From positions 1 through 34,027 of the IMG/VR virus record IMGVR_UViG_3300030329_004568: a stretch of DNA of 34,027 bases. The stretch is one strand, 5' to 3'. A model generated the notes under the pieces. That model did no database searches, had not been told where the DNA came from, and saw nothing but the letters and a program-made list of their open reading frames with translations. Each line of letters opens with the position of its first letter. The stretch's first letter is position 1. This DNA is from a virus. Both the position numbers and the translations under genes were made by a program. Shown in pieces: positions 8,279-17,690 of the stretch.

Positions 8279-9604
8279 ATGGGATTATTAGACGATACAA
8301 CTCAACAAAGTTATTACGAGGGTAATAATTTTGGAACTTATCAGTTTACATCTTTAAATGATATCATCAATCAATTTATGATTGCTTATGTTGGAGAAGA
8401 TAAATTAATAAGTAAAGTAAGAAGAACTGAAGTAGCTTTCCACGCACAAAGAGCGTTAAGTGAGTTGAGTTTCGATACATTTAAATCTTGTAAATCCCAA
8501 GAAATAGAAATACCTGATTCAGGTGTTATGAAACTTCCACACGATTATGTTAACTATGTTAAATTAACGTGGAAAGATACAGCTGGTGTAGAACACATAA
8601 TATATCCAGCGTCGAAAACTTCTAACCCATTCCCAATAAAACAAAATACAAATGGTAGTTACTTTACTAATTTAATAACTAATGGAACATTTGCTGGTAA
8701 CTCAGATGATTGGACGTTATCAGGGACCGGAAGTGGAGCAAATGTAACTGGCTGGACATATAGTTCTAATAAAATAGTTGGTTTTGAGGTTTCAGACACT
8801 AATTTACTAACTCAAACTATAACAGCATTTACACTTGGAAAAAATTATACTATTAGATATACTATAAGTAATTATTCTGCTGGATCATTAACACCTGTTA
8901 TATCTGATTCAAGTGGTAATAGTGTGTCGTTTGATCCGGCTTCAAATAACGGGGTGTATGAACAAACATTAAGATTACATTCTGATACAAGTGGTTTTAT
9001 AAATAATAATACTAATACAAATTTATTTTATTTTCAATCATCCAATACGAATGATGATTTTACAGGTACTATAGATAATGTTTCAATAATAGAGCAAGCC
9101 TCAACAGATTTAGATTTGTCAACACAATTAATTGATCAAGATGGGACTGAATTATCTGATACTTGGGGAAGTTATAGTTCACACACGCCAAACGATCGTA
9201 TAAATAGATATGACGATGGAACTTATGATTTAATAGATGGAGAAAGATACGGAATGAATCCTCAATATGCACAAATAAATGGATCTTATTATATAGATTG
9301 TGATAAGGGATTAATTTATTTTGGTTCTAATATATCAGGTAAAACAGTTACACTAAAATATATAAGTGATAGTTTAGGAACAGACGAAGAAATGAAAGTT
9401 CATAAGTTTGCTGAAGACGCAATGTATAAATGGATAATGTATTCTATATTATCCACAAGATCTAATATTCAAGAGTTTGTTGTAGCTAGATATAGAAGAG
9501 AAAAAATAGCAGCAACTAGAAAAGCTAAAATTAGATTATCAAATATAAAATTAGAAGAGATTACACAGATATTAAGAGGTAAATCTAAATGGATTAAACA
9601 CTAA
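8279..9604 (+). CDS. Neck/tail adaptor protein with an inserted carbohydrate-binding-like β-sandwich
   Basis: A 441-residue protein of two parts. Residues 1-128 (RTEVAFHAQRALSELSFDTF followed by MKLPHDYVNYVKLTW) and 275-441 (GLIYFGSNISGKTVTLKYIS, then a basic C-terminal helix with YRREKIAATRKAKIRLSN) form a conserved adaptor or tail-tubular protein, comparable in position to P22 gp4-like proteins. Residues about 131-272 interrupt it with a separate domain that begins LITNGTFAGNSDDWTLSG and ends FTGTIDNVSI. This is the recognisable start and finish of a CBM4/9-like carbohydrate-binding jelly roll; the middle is strand-rich (KNYTIRYTISNYSAGSL). The insertion would put a sugar-binding domain on the neck surface. 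The stop is 3 bases before the stabilization gene. The adaptor role is inferred from context; the inserted fold is recognised from sequence pattern. Confidence 0.7.
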   Translation: MGLLDDTTQQSYYEGNNFGTYQFTSLNDIINQFMIAYVGEDKLISKVRRTEVAFHAQRALSELSFDTFKSCKSQEIEIPDSGVMKLPHDYVNYVKLTWKDTAGVEHIIYPASKTSNPFPIKQNTNGSYFTNLITNGTFAGNSDDWTLSGTGSGANVTGWTYSSNKIVGFEVSDTNLLTQTITAFTLGKNYTIRYTISNYSAGSLTPVISDSSGNSVSFDPASNNGVYEQTLRLHSDTSGFINNNTNTNLFYFQSSNTNDDFTGTIDNVSIIEQASTDLDLSTQLIDQDGTELSDTWGSYSSHTPNDRINRYDDGTYDLIDGERYGMNPQYAQINGSYYIDCDKGLIYFGSNISGKTVTLKYISDSLGTDEEMKVHKFAEDAMYKWIMYSILSTRSNIQEFVVARYRREKIAATRKAKIRLSNIKLEEITQILRGKSKWIKH

Positions 9605-9607
9605 AAC

Positions 9608-12600
9608 ATGCCAGAGATTAAAAATGCCTTTACTGAAGGTAAAATGAACAAAGATCTCGATGAGAGATTAGTTCCAAATGGACATTATATTCACGCGGTG
9701 AATGTTGAAGTTACAACATCTGAAGACTCTGATGTTGGAACTGTTCAAAATATATATGGTAATTTAGGTATGTCTGGTAATGAACATGTACCTACTAATT
9801 CTGTATGCGTGGGTACTATTTCAGACGAAAGTAATGATAATTTATATTGGTTAACCGCAACAGATAAAATATCTGTAATGCAGAATAGAGCGTCTATTAA
9901 TCCTGACGCTCCCTTTAAAACATTTAACGCTATTTTTCAGTATAACGTAAACAATACTAATAGTGGTACCCCTATAGATCCTGTACTGGTAGATATACAT
10001 CAAATAGCAATTGCTCAAGAAGATTTTCAAAATTATCAAAGCGTTGTAACTACAATCGCCAACAAACGACTTATTATTTGTAATTATCCTATAGACATAA
10101 ATATTGGTATGCAAGTTGTATTTCATAATACTTCAAGTCAAGTTTCCTATCCTGCTGGACAAGTAATTGGAATAGAAGTGGGCCACCTTTTAGCTCCAAA
10201 TGGAACAGTAATAATTATGGATATTGGTCATAATGTAGGATTAACAGGGGATTATAATGTTGTAGAGTTTAAAGGGCATGTTACAGGATGGAATACTAGA
10301 ACCTTAATAACAGGTATCAATATAATTGATGATATGTTGTTTTGGACTGATAATGAGAATGAGCCTAAAAAGATAAATATAACTAGATCTAAAGAAGGTA
10401 CTTTTCAATATGGTACTCCTTCACAAGCAATACACACTAATCTTATATCTAATAATGAAAATAAAGGACCAATAAGAGAAGAGCATATAACAGTTATAAG
10501 AAAAAGACCTTTAACGCCAATTGTTTTAGGTATGAAAGGTGACGAAATTATTAATTCTGGAATTAGAGGAGAATGCACTTGGAATGGAAAGTATAGTGTG
10601 AGTAACACCGGAAGACGTCCCCGTGCAGGTGATCAGATTAATTGGACTTTATCTAATAACGTTGCTTCTTTAGATTCTGCTTCTTTTAATGGCACAAATA
10701 GATTTGATTTAGAAGAAGGTGATAATATAGTTATAAAATACCAATCAGATTCTATTGCTACTGGTGCTGATTTTCCTATTATAGATTATGATATACGTGC
10801 TAAAGTAATTTTAATAGATAATAACACGTGGGGAGGTGGACCAACAATTATTAGATTTGAAATTCTTCATTTAAAAACAGAAAATTATCCATTATCAGCT
10901 AGTAATGGTATGGTTTGGACCTTCCAAAAAGAAATTAAAAGAGAAGGTTTATTTGAATTGAAGTTTCCTAGATTTTCTTATAGATGGAAATTTGAAGATA
11001 GCGAATATTCTTCTTTTGCACCGTGGAGTAATGTTGCGTTTTTATCTGGTGATTTTCAATATCAAACTAAAGAAGGTTTTAATTTAGGAATGGTAAATCA
11101 ACTAAGGGAACTAACTTTATTTGATTTTGTAACGATGGATATGCCAGATGATGTTATTCAAGTAGACTTGTTATATAAAGAATCAGATTCTCCCAATGTA
11201 TATATAGTAGATAGTTTAAAGAAGGATGATCCTATTCCATTTGGTGGTTTAAAAAATCCTTGGTTATCTGAAGGATCACAAAGTATAGACGAACAAGGTT
11301 TACCATCTGGTTATAGTTTATCAAATTATTCTCAATTAGCAAAAGGCGCTTATAAAGTACAGTCAGATACTATATTTGCTTCAGTAGCTCCTAATCAATT
11401 ATTAAGAAATTGGGATGCTGTTCCTAGAAGAGCTTTAGCACAAGAAGTCATTGGTAATAGACTTGTTTACGCTAATTATACTAGGAACTTTGATTTAAAA
11501 CCAAATAATATTACTAAATTTGTAACAAATTTAACTACAGCCTTTAATTCTTTTAACGTTGGAGAGTGGCAAAGTAAATCTGTAAAAACAATGAGGGAAT
11601 ACCAAATTGGTATATCATATATGGATAAATATGGTAGAGAAACACCAGTATTTGCAAACAAAACATCAACTGTCACTATACCGAAATTATTTTCTGAAAA
11701 ATCTAACATTTTATATTCAAAAATAAATCATCTTCAACCTACAAATGCTAATTCTTATAAGTTTTATGTAAAAGAAACTTCTACTGGATATCATAATTTA
11801 ATAATGGATAGATGGTATGATGCTGAAGATGGAGATATTTGGCTATCCTTTAATTCACATGATAGAAATAAAGTTGATGAAGAAACATTTTTATATTTAA
11901 AAAGAGGTCATGGGGGAGATATTATAGATGATGAATATAAATATAAAATTATATCTATAAAAAATGAAGCCCCTGATTTTGTTAGAAAAATAAGAAAACA
12001 ATATGGTATAAAACCTAATGATCCAGTAAATGATTGGGGTATAACTACAGCAACTACACCACCTTTACCACCAACCGACATATATCATAGTGGAGGTACT
12101 TATAATAAAATGTTTTTCTATAATGATGGAAATCCCACAGTTGGTAAAAATGAGTTTCATATAAACGCAAATGTTATCAATGATACTAGTTGGAGTAAAG
12201 TTGGAGACTCGGAACCTTGGCAAGACGATCATAATATAAGAATACGTTTTCATAGATTTGCTGATACCGCACAAAACGTAATGCATAGAGGTAGTGGTAA
12301 TTTTTTCTATAAAAACGATCCACAAAATACATCTGGTTGGTATAAAATAACTAAAGTTACTTTAAATCATTCTGGAAGACAACACTTAATTCAGTTAGAT
12401 AGAGAATTAGAAAATGATTGTTTATTTGTTAATCCAACTGGAACAATAACAAGTAATGGAGCTATAGCCAGCCGTATATGTGTTGAAATAGCAGATGAAA
12501 CCCATGAGAATCTTCCTGAATTTGATGGTAGATTTTTCGTTAAAATAATAAATGATGCGACAATATCAAGTAAAATTATACAACAAGAGTCACATACGGT

Positions 12601-15286
12601 TGTAAAATCTCAACCGTTGTATTATTTTGATCAAAACGATATAACAGGACCGACATATGATGATGGTAACGCAAATTTAACATTATATAAAGAACAAGCA
12701 TATGGTGATATAGATTATTCCCAACCAGTTGAACCCGCTGATGATGGACATTTTCAAACTGTATGGGCAGAATGGGCGGATGCTTTTGGAGATGGAACAA
12801 GTCTTACAACCGCAACAGCAGCCTCAGGCGCAACTAATCAACCAAAGTGGTTTATTGATAAATTAAAATATGCATCATCACAACACGGTGCTCAATGGGC
12901 GCCTGCAGGTGGAGTTAGTTTTGCCCCATGGAATTTATCAGATAAAATACCAGGTGCTGGAGAAGGTGTAAACGACGCCAACCCAGGTGGCCCAGCTATA
13001 GATATATCTTTTTGTGGTATTACAGCTGATAATATAAATATTCCTGGATACTGGCCTCATACTCAAACTAATTATACTAATAGTCTTAATTCTTTAAACA
13101 AACGTTTTGCTTTCAACGAAGGTTCTCAATTTGGTTCTACAGCAGCAAATTCTACCCACACTTGGAATTCTATTCCTCACAACTCAGAAACTGATCTTGT
13201 AAAAAATTATTTTAAAGTTGGTAAACAATTTCGTTTTAGTGGAGATGGGGCACAAACAGTATACACTATAATAGGTATAGAAACTTATAATAGATGGAAT
13301 TATTTAGATGAAGATCTTTGGTTAGATGGAACTTCAGATTATTCAGATATTACTGGGTCTAATGATTATGCTTTCGGTTATGATGGAGGTATAAACGCGG
13401 CAAATGATCCAACCGGAGGAACAACTCCTAATTTAATAGCTAATATACAAGATCATGTAGTAACGGCAAATAATAGAAGAATAACATTTAGACTATTCCT
13501 AGATAAACCTATTGGTAGTAGCGGTCATGATCCAACAAATGGCGTTACAACAAACAGTACAGACACAAGTATACAATTTGTAGAAAGAAATATATCAAGT
13601 ATTACTGATAGAACTAGTGATAAACCAGCAATATGGGAAACAGAACCAAAAGAAAATGCCGATATAGATATATTTTACGAAGCAAGTCAATTATATCCAA
13701 TGTATTTAGATCTTGATAATATTGCTAATATATTTTCTATAGGATCAAAAGTAATATCTGATTCTAATTATATTGGCGTGAATTTTGATCCACCTCCAGG
13801 TGAATTACCAGAAATCATTGGTTTTGATGCTCTTGTTCCAGGTAGAATACATATTAAAAATGTTAATGCTACAGGTAGTTGGAGTTTTGCAAATGGATCA
13901 TATATAAAAATATTAGATAAAAACAGTGCTAACTATATTCAATTAACCGCAAGTCAAACTGCTAACCCACCTTTCGGGGGTTTTGTTCATCTTGATGTTG
14001 AAACCAATACCCATAAATGGGGAAGAACGTTAGATTGGTTTAATTGCTTTTCTTTTGGAAATGGTGCTGAATCTAACACTATAAGAGATGATTTTAATCA
14101 AGTTATAATAGACAATGGGGTTCAAGCGTCTACCACTGTTGGTTGGCAATATGAAGAAGAAACTTTAAAAAGTGGATTAATATTTTCTGGTTTATACAAT
14201 GCTAAAACAAGTTTAAACGATTTGAATCAATTTATAGAAGCTGAAAATATAACAAAGGAATTAAATCCTTCTTATGGTAGTATTCAAAAATTACACACTA
14301 GAGATTCTGATTTAGTCGCTTTATGTGAAGATAAAATTATAAAAATATTAGCTAATAAAGATGCTTTATATAATGCTGATGAAAATGCGCAATTAATAGC
14401 AACAAATAATGTTTTAGGTCAAGCAGTTCCTTTTATTGGTGATTGGGGTATAAGTGACAATCCTGAGTCTTTTGCAAAAGAAAACTTTAGATCTTATTTT
14501 GCTGATAGAAAAAGAGGTGCTGTTTTAAGATTATCAAGAGATGGTTTAACGCCTATATCAGAAAACGGTATGAAAGATTGGTTTAGAGATAATCTTTTAA
14601 ACAACGATAGAATACTTGGTAGTTATGATACGCATAAATCACATTATAATTTAACACCTATTTCAGTTGGACAAACAGTTTGTTTTAATGAAAGTAGTAG
14701 AGGATGGAGTAGTTTTAAAACTTTTGTTCCAGAAAATGGGGTAAGTATGAACAATGATTATTTTACTTTTGATAAAGGTTTATTATACAAACACCACATT
14801 GGAGCTATAAATAGTTTTTATAATCTTCCATCAGTAGATTCTTCTATAAAATTTGTTTTTAACGAAGCGCCATCTGTTGTGAAAAGTTTCAAAACATTAA
14901 ATTATGAAGGAACGCAATCAAAAGTTATTCCAAGAGATTATGACAGTGAATATACGAATTTAAACTCTCAAAACGGTTGGTATGTTCATAATATAAAAAC
15001 AGACCTTCAAGAAGGTAGTGTACCTGATTTCGTTGAAAAAGAAGGTAAATGGTTTAATCATATAATGGGGGAGATTGTATTAGATAATCTAACGCCACTA
15101 GCAATAGACGAAAGATATGACATTATAGATGGTAGTGAGTTTTCTTTTCAAGGAATAGATGTTGTAGCAAATGAACCTGAGTTAATAACTGATACGTTAC
15201 ATTTTGGATGTACAAATGCTGATTTTGAGGGATATGATGCCGCCGCTAATATAGATAATGGGAATTGTGGTGTAATAGCAGAATAA
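9608..15286 (+). CDS. Tail stabilization protein (crAss-like/marine podovirus type), 1892 residues
   Basis: This large structural protein carries the signature N-terminus GKMNKDLDERLVPNGHY (residues 11-27) followed by SDVGTVQNIYGN, which I associate with the so-called stabilization proteins of crAss-like and related marine phages. Further family-like blocks are RFSYRWKFEDSEYSSFAPW (from about residue 455), a receptor-like β-rich middle (about 800-1450), and RGAVLRLSRDGLTPISENG (from about residue 1635) leading to a conserved stretch ending in VEKEGKWFNHIMGE. Such proteins sit at the portal-tail junction. The last 26 residues add a short Cys-bounded repeat (residues 1867-1887, starting GCTNADFEGYD and ending IDNGNC). 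It belongs to the same family as the repeats of the secreted protein at 30181. The protein is likely one of the most visible parts of the short tail. Confidence 0.82.
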   Translation: MPEIKNAFTEGKMNKDLDERLVPNGHYIHAVNVEVTTSEDSDVGTVQNIYGNLGMSGNEHVPTNSVCVGTISDESNDNLYWLTATDKISVMQNRASINPDAPFKTFNAIFQYNVNNTNSGTPIDPVLVDIHQIAIAQEDFQNYQSVVTTIANKRLIICNYPIDINIGMQVVFHNTSSQVSYPAGQVIGIEVGHLLAPNGTVIIMDIGHNVGLTGDYNVVEFKGHVTGWNTRTLITGINIIDDMLFWTDNENEPKKINITRSKEGTFQYGTPSQAIHTNLISNNENKGPIREEHITVIRKRPLTPIVLGMKGDEIINSGIRGECTWNGKYSVSNTGRRPRAGDQINWTLSNNVASLDSASFNGTNRFDLEEGDNIVIKYQSDSIATGADFPIIDYDIRAKVILIDNNTWGGGPTIIRFEILHLKTENYPLSASNGMVWTFQKEIKREGLFELKFPRFSYRWKFEDSEYSSFAPWSNVAFLSGDFQYQTKEGFNLGMVNQLRELTLFDFVTMDMPDDVIQVDLLYKESDSPNVYIVDSLKKDDPIPFGGLKNPWLSEGSQSIDEQGLPSGYSLSNYSQLAKGAYKVQSDTIFASVAPNQLLRNWDAVPRRALAQEVIGNRLVYANYTRNFDLKPNNITKFVTNLTTAFNSFNVGEWQSKSVKTMREYQIGISYMDKYGRETPVFANKTSTVTIPKLFSEKSNILYSKINHLQPTNANSYKFYVKETSTGYHNLIMDRWYDAEDGDIWLSFNSHDRNKVDEETFLYLKRGHGGDIIDDEYKYKIISIKNEAPDFVRKIRKQYGIKPNDPVNDWGITTATTPPLPPTDIYHSGGTYNKMFFYNDGNPTVGKNEFHINANVINDTSWSKVGDSEPWQDDHNIRIRFHRFADTAQNVMHRGSGNFFYKNDPQNTSGWYKITKVTLNHSGRQHLIQLDRELENDCLFVNPTGTITSNGAIASRICVEIADETHENLPEFDGRFFVKIINDATISSKIIQQESHTVVKSQPLYYFDQNDITGPTYDDGNANLTLYKEQAYGDIDYSQPVEPADDGHFQTVWAEWADAFGDGTSLTTATAASGATNQPKWFIDKLKYASSQHGAQWAPAGGVSFAPWNLSDKIPGAGEGVNDANPGGPAIDISFCGITADNINIPGYWPHTQTNYTNSLNSLNKRFAFNEGSQFGSTAANSTHTWNSIPHNSETDLVKNYFKVGKQFRFSGDGAQTVYTIIGIETYNRWNYLDEDLWLDGTSDYSDITGSNDYAFGYDGGINAANDPTGGTTPNLIANIQDHVVTANNRRITFRLFLDKPIGSSGHDPTNGVTTNSTDTSIQFVERNISSITDRTSDKPAIWETEPKENADIDIFYEASQLYPMYLDLDNIANIFSIGSKVISDSNYIGVNFDPPPGELPEIIGFDALVPGRIHIKNVNATGSWSFANGSYIKILDKNSANYIQLTASQTANPPFGGFVHLDVETNTHKWGRTLDWFNCFSFGNGAESNTIRDDFNQVIIDNGVQASTTVGWQYEEETLKSGLIFSGLYNAKTSLNDLNQFIEAENITKELNPSYGSIQKLHTRDSDLVALCEDKIIKILANKDALYNADENAQLIATNNVLGQAVPFIGDWGISDNPESFAKENFRSYFADRKRGAVLRLSRDGLTPISENGMKDWFRDNLLNNDRILGSYDTHKSHYNLTPISVGQTVCFNESSRGWSSFKTFVPENGVSMNNDYFTFDKGLLYKHHIGAINSFYNLPSVDSSIKFVFNEAPSVVKSFKTLNYEGTQSKVIPRDYDSEYTNLNSQNGWYVHNIKTDLQEGSVPDFVEKEGKWFNHIMGEIVLDNLTPLAIDERYDIIDGSEFSFQGIDVVANEPELITDTLHFGCTNADFEGYDAAANIDNGNCGVIAE

Positions 15287-15303
15287 ATAGTAAATAATTA
15301 AAA

Positions 15304-16491
15304 ATGAAAGAAATAAGAAGTTTTGTTATAGATAGTTCTAATATGAGTAAAGGCGCTACTACTAGACATCTTACTATCAAAGGTGATGCTGGCGCCAAAT
15401 TTATATTATATATATCAAATGAAGATCCTAAATATTATAATTTTAAAACAGATACATTTGGTACAACAGAACTAAAATTAATAGATGAATTAGATGATAG
15501 TGGAAATTATACTAGAAAAATAGATTTTCCTGCTATTACAGATGATGATCAGTATGACTTTCAGTTAATAGCAAATCCCCATTATGATGTTAAATTATCT
15601 GAAGATCTTTCTCCTTCAAATTCAATATATTATAGAACAAAAATATTACAAAAAAACGATGTTACTTTGACATTTGCTGTCGATACAGCAACTACAGGAG
15701 ATTTTCAAACAATGCCTAGTAGTATAACATTAACTAAACCTCCTTCTTCTACATTGACTTACAATAAAAAAATAAGTTGGACCGTAAAAGCTGTAGATGG
15801 AATAAGTGGTGGCGCTTTAAAATTAACTAGACAACCAGTAGGAACAGATTTTAAATTTGAAATAACTCAAACTTCCAATGGTACTGGTTCTTCTGGAACT
15901 GTATTATATTTAGATAGTGTAGAAAATTTAATTAACGGAATGGCAGTATCAGCAATTCAATCTGGATCAGTATCTGGATCACCAGTTATTACTAATGTAA
16001 GTAGATTAGCTAAAAGCGTAACGTTGTCTGTAGCGCAAACATGGGGAGATGGTAAAAATATAACGTTTAAAGGAGATGTTTCTAATGCAGTTAACTCTCT
16101 TGATACTAAATTAACTTTCTCTGATTTATCTGTTGAATTAACACCTTTTACCGCCACGGTAAATCAACCGACGTGGGATGGTACTCAAACAGCAACAAAT
16201 GATATCATTTTAGATGATGCTCTTGGAATTAACGCTGGTGGTGCGGTAGAAGTAAGAAGTATAAATATGGAAGCAACAGCTGGAACTCAATTTGTCACAG
16301 GTGTTACATATGGATCCAATGCTATAACTATAACAAGTAATCAACAATTAGAAGACAATGAAATAATAACCTTTGTCGGTAGTTCTCAAGAGGCTGTTAT
16401 ACAAGCCACTGTTGATGTAACAAAAATGCCTAAATCTAGTATGACATTTACTTTAGATTTAGATAGTTTATTAACCTCTACATTATCATAA
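15304..16491 (+). CDS. β-rich virion structural protein, possible fibre or appendage
   Basis: A 395-residue protein made almost entirely of predicted-looking β strands rich in Thr, Ser, Asp and Val. The N-terminal domain (residues 1-110) contains LTIKGDAGAKFILYISNED and a repeated Tyr/Asp pattern like an immunoglobulin-type sandwich. Residues 120-270 and 290-385 each contain a strand series of the type TLSVAQTWGDGKNITFKGD and SNQQLEDNEIITFVGSS, suggesting two related modules. No catalytic motif is seen. Position between the stabilization protein and a small conserved structural protein supports a role as a virion appendage or tail fibre. I know similar proteins only as hypotheticals in marine phages. 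The gene starts 17 bases after the stabilization stop, in an A/T leader, and the next gene begins 3 bases after its own stop. Confidence 0.55.
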   Translation: MKEIRSFVIDSSNMSKGATTRHLTIKGDAGAKFILYISNEDPKYYNFKTDTFGTTELKLIDELDDSGNYTRKIDFPAITDDDQYDFQLIANPHYDVKLSEDLSPSNSIYYRTKILQKNDVTLTFAVDTATTGDFQTMPSSITLTKPPSSTLTYNKKISWTVKAVDGISGGALKLTRQPVGTDFKFEITQTSNGTGSSGTVLYLDSVENLINGMAVSAIQSGSVSGSPVITNVSRLAKSVTLSVAQTWGDGKNITFKGDVSNAVNSLDTKLTFSDLSVELTPFTATVNQPTWDGTQTATNDIILDDALGINAGGAVEVRSINMEATAGTQFVTGVTYGSNAITITSNQQLEDNEIITFVGSSQEAVIQATVDVTKMPKSSMTFTLDLDSLLTSTLS

Positions 16492-16494
16492 ATT

Positions 16495-16893
16495 ATGGCA
16501 ATAGCTCATACTCAATTATTTTTTAACAACCCTATAAACGTCTCTGTTCAAGTAGGTGATTATGCTTATTATGTTAACACTGTTAACTCAGCACAAAGTG
16601 GACAAGGAACATTATTTTCTATTAATTCTAATAATTTACAAGAAATAGGTAGAATAACACATATATTTAACGAAAACAATTCTATTGTATGTCAATTTGA
16701 TTGTACACAAGTACCAGACACTTGCTCTGCTCATATACCTGATCAAGATCAATTTATAATGTTTTTAAAAGATAATGCTACAAACGTGTCTTCAATACTT
16801 GGTTATTATGCAGAGGTTGATATACGAAATAACTCTTCTGAAAAAGCTAAATTATTCGCCGTATCTACCGAAATTAGTGAAAGTAGTAAATAA
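16495..16893 (+). CDS. Small conserved structural protein, function unknown
   Basis: A 132-residue protein with the pattern NPINVSVQVGDYAYYVN (residues 12-28), then IGRITHIFNENNSIVCQFDC and a C-terminal QFIMFLKDNATNVSSILGYY followed by NNSSEKAKLFAVSTEI. It looks like a compact all-β domain followed by a conserved helix-strand tail. I recognise the pattern as recurring in marine phage structural blocks but not as a named family. The three cysteines (residues about 69-80, FDCTQVPDTC and QFDC) could form a disulfide only outside the cytoplasm. Head fibre, decoration or baseplate subunit are all possible. It is placed 3 bases after the β-rich protein gene and 43 bases before the internal-protein trio. 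Confidence 0.5.
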   Translation: MAIAHTQLFFNNPINVSVQVGDYAYYVNTVNSAQSGQGTLFSINSNNLQEIGRITHIFNENNSIVCQFDCTQVPDTCSAHIPDQDQFIMFLKDNATNVSSILGYYAEVDIRNNSSEKAKLFAVSTEISESSK

Positions 16894-16936
16894 ACAGCAA
16901 AAAGTGTAACTATAAAAATACAATAAATACAATATT

Positions 16937-17668
16937 ATGGCAAGAAAAATAATACCATTAAAATACAAACCTAGTCCGTTTACATGGACATGGTCTCAAG
17001 ACCCAACAAAACAATCAACTGGATTCCAAGATTTTATAGGGAACATGTCAGAGAGGTTGTCGTTTGGGTTGTTTGATTATGATCCAAATACTAGACTAGA
17101 AGCAGAATTTGCTAGTCAAAAACAAGATTTAATAGGAATGAAAGATGAAGTTGGTAAAAATATTTATGCTGATTTAGTAAATCCATATGCTGGATTGACA
17201 GATCCAATGGCTAGTTTAGAAAATGTAGCAGAAGATTTAACAGTTGATCAAAGAGCTTTTGAGCAACAAAAAAGAACATTACAAAGTGGATTGAGTCAAG
17301 CTCTTGAAGCTTCTAAACAAACAGGTGTTTCAAGCGCTCAAGTTATAGCCAATCAATTATCACAAGCTTCGGGTGATATATCAGCATCTATAGGAGCGCA
17401 AGAATCTGCAAACGAAAGACTAAGAGTACAACAAGCTGCTGATTTACAATTAAAGAAAGCTCAAAGTGCGCAACAAACAGATTTAATGAAAAGACAAGGA
17501 AAGTTCCAAACAGAGATGCAAATGAGAAAAGGTGAAGAAGATGCTTTAGCTAGAACTCTAAATTTAAACCAGGCTTTATTATCATTAACTTCAGGAGAAC
17601 TTGCAAGAGAAGATCTTCAGGCTCAACAAGGTAGAGGATGGATGCAAAAGTTCTTTCATTTTTGGTAG
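16937..17668 (+). CDS. Ala/Gln-rich coiled-coil protein, putative internal (ejected) virion protein
   Basis: A 243-residue protein. After a Pro/Trp-containing start (MARKIIPLKYKPSPFTWTW), residues 100-215 are nearly continuous amphipathic helix rich in Ala, Gln, Ser and Lys, for example QTLQSGL-like and SAQVIANQLSQASGDISASI segments. The last ten residues are aromatic (GWMQKFFHFW) and could dip into a membrane. It is the first of three consecutive genes (243, 566, 3355 residues) after the tail genes. The size trend and order recall T7 gp14, gp15 and gp16, where the small partner is also Ala/Gln-rich and helical. The comparison is structural analogy, not demonstrated homology. The leader ends CAATATTATGGC with no Shine-Dalgarno. 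Confidence 0.55.
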   Translation: MARKIIPLKYKPSPFTWTWSQDPTKQSTGFQDFIGNMSERLSFGLFDYDPNTRLEAEFASQKQDLIGMKDEVGKNIYADLVNPYAGLTDPMASLENVAEDLTVDQRAFEQQKRTLQSGLSQALEASKQTGVSSAQVIANQLSQASGDISASIGAQESANERLRVQQAADLQLKKAQSAQQTDLMKRQGKFQTEMQMRKGEEDALARTLNLNQALLSLTSGELAREDLQAQQGRGWMQKFFHFW

Positions 17669-17690
17669 ACAAATAATTAAAATTTAAATA

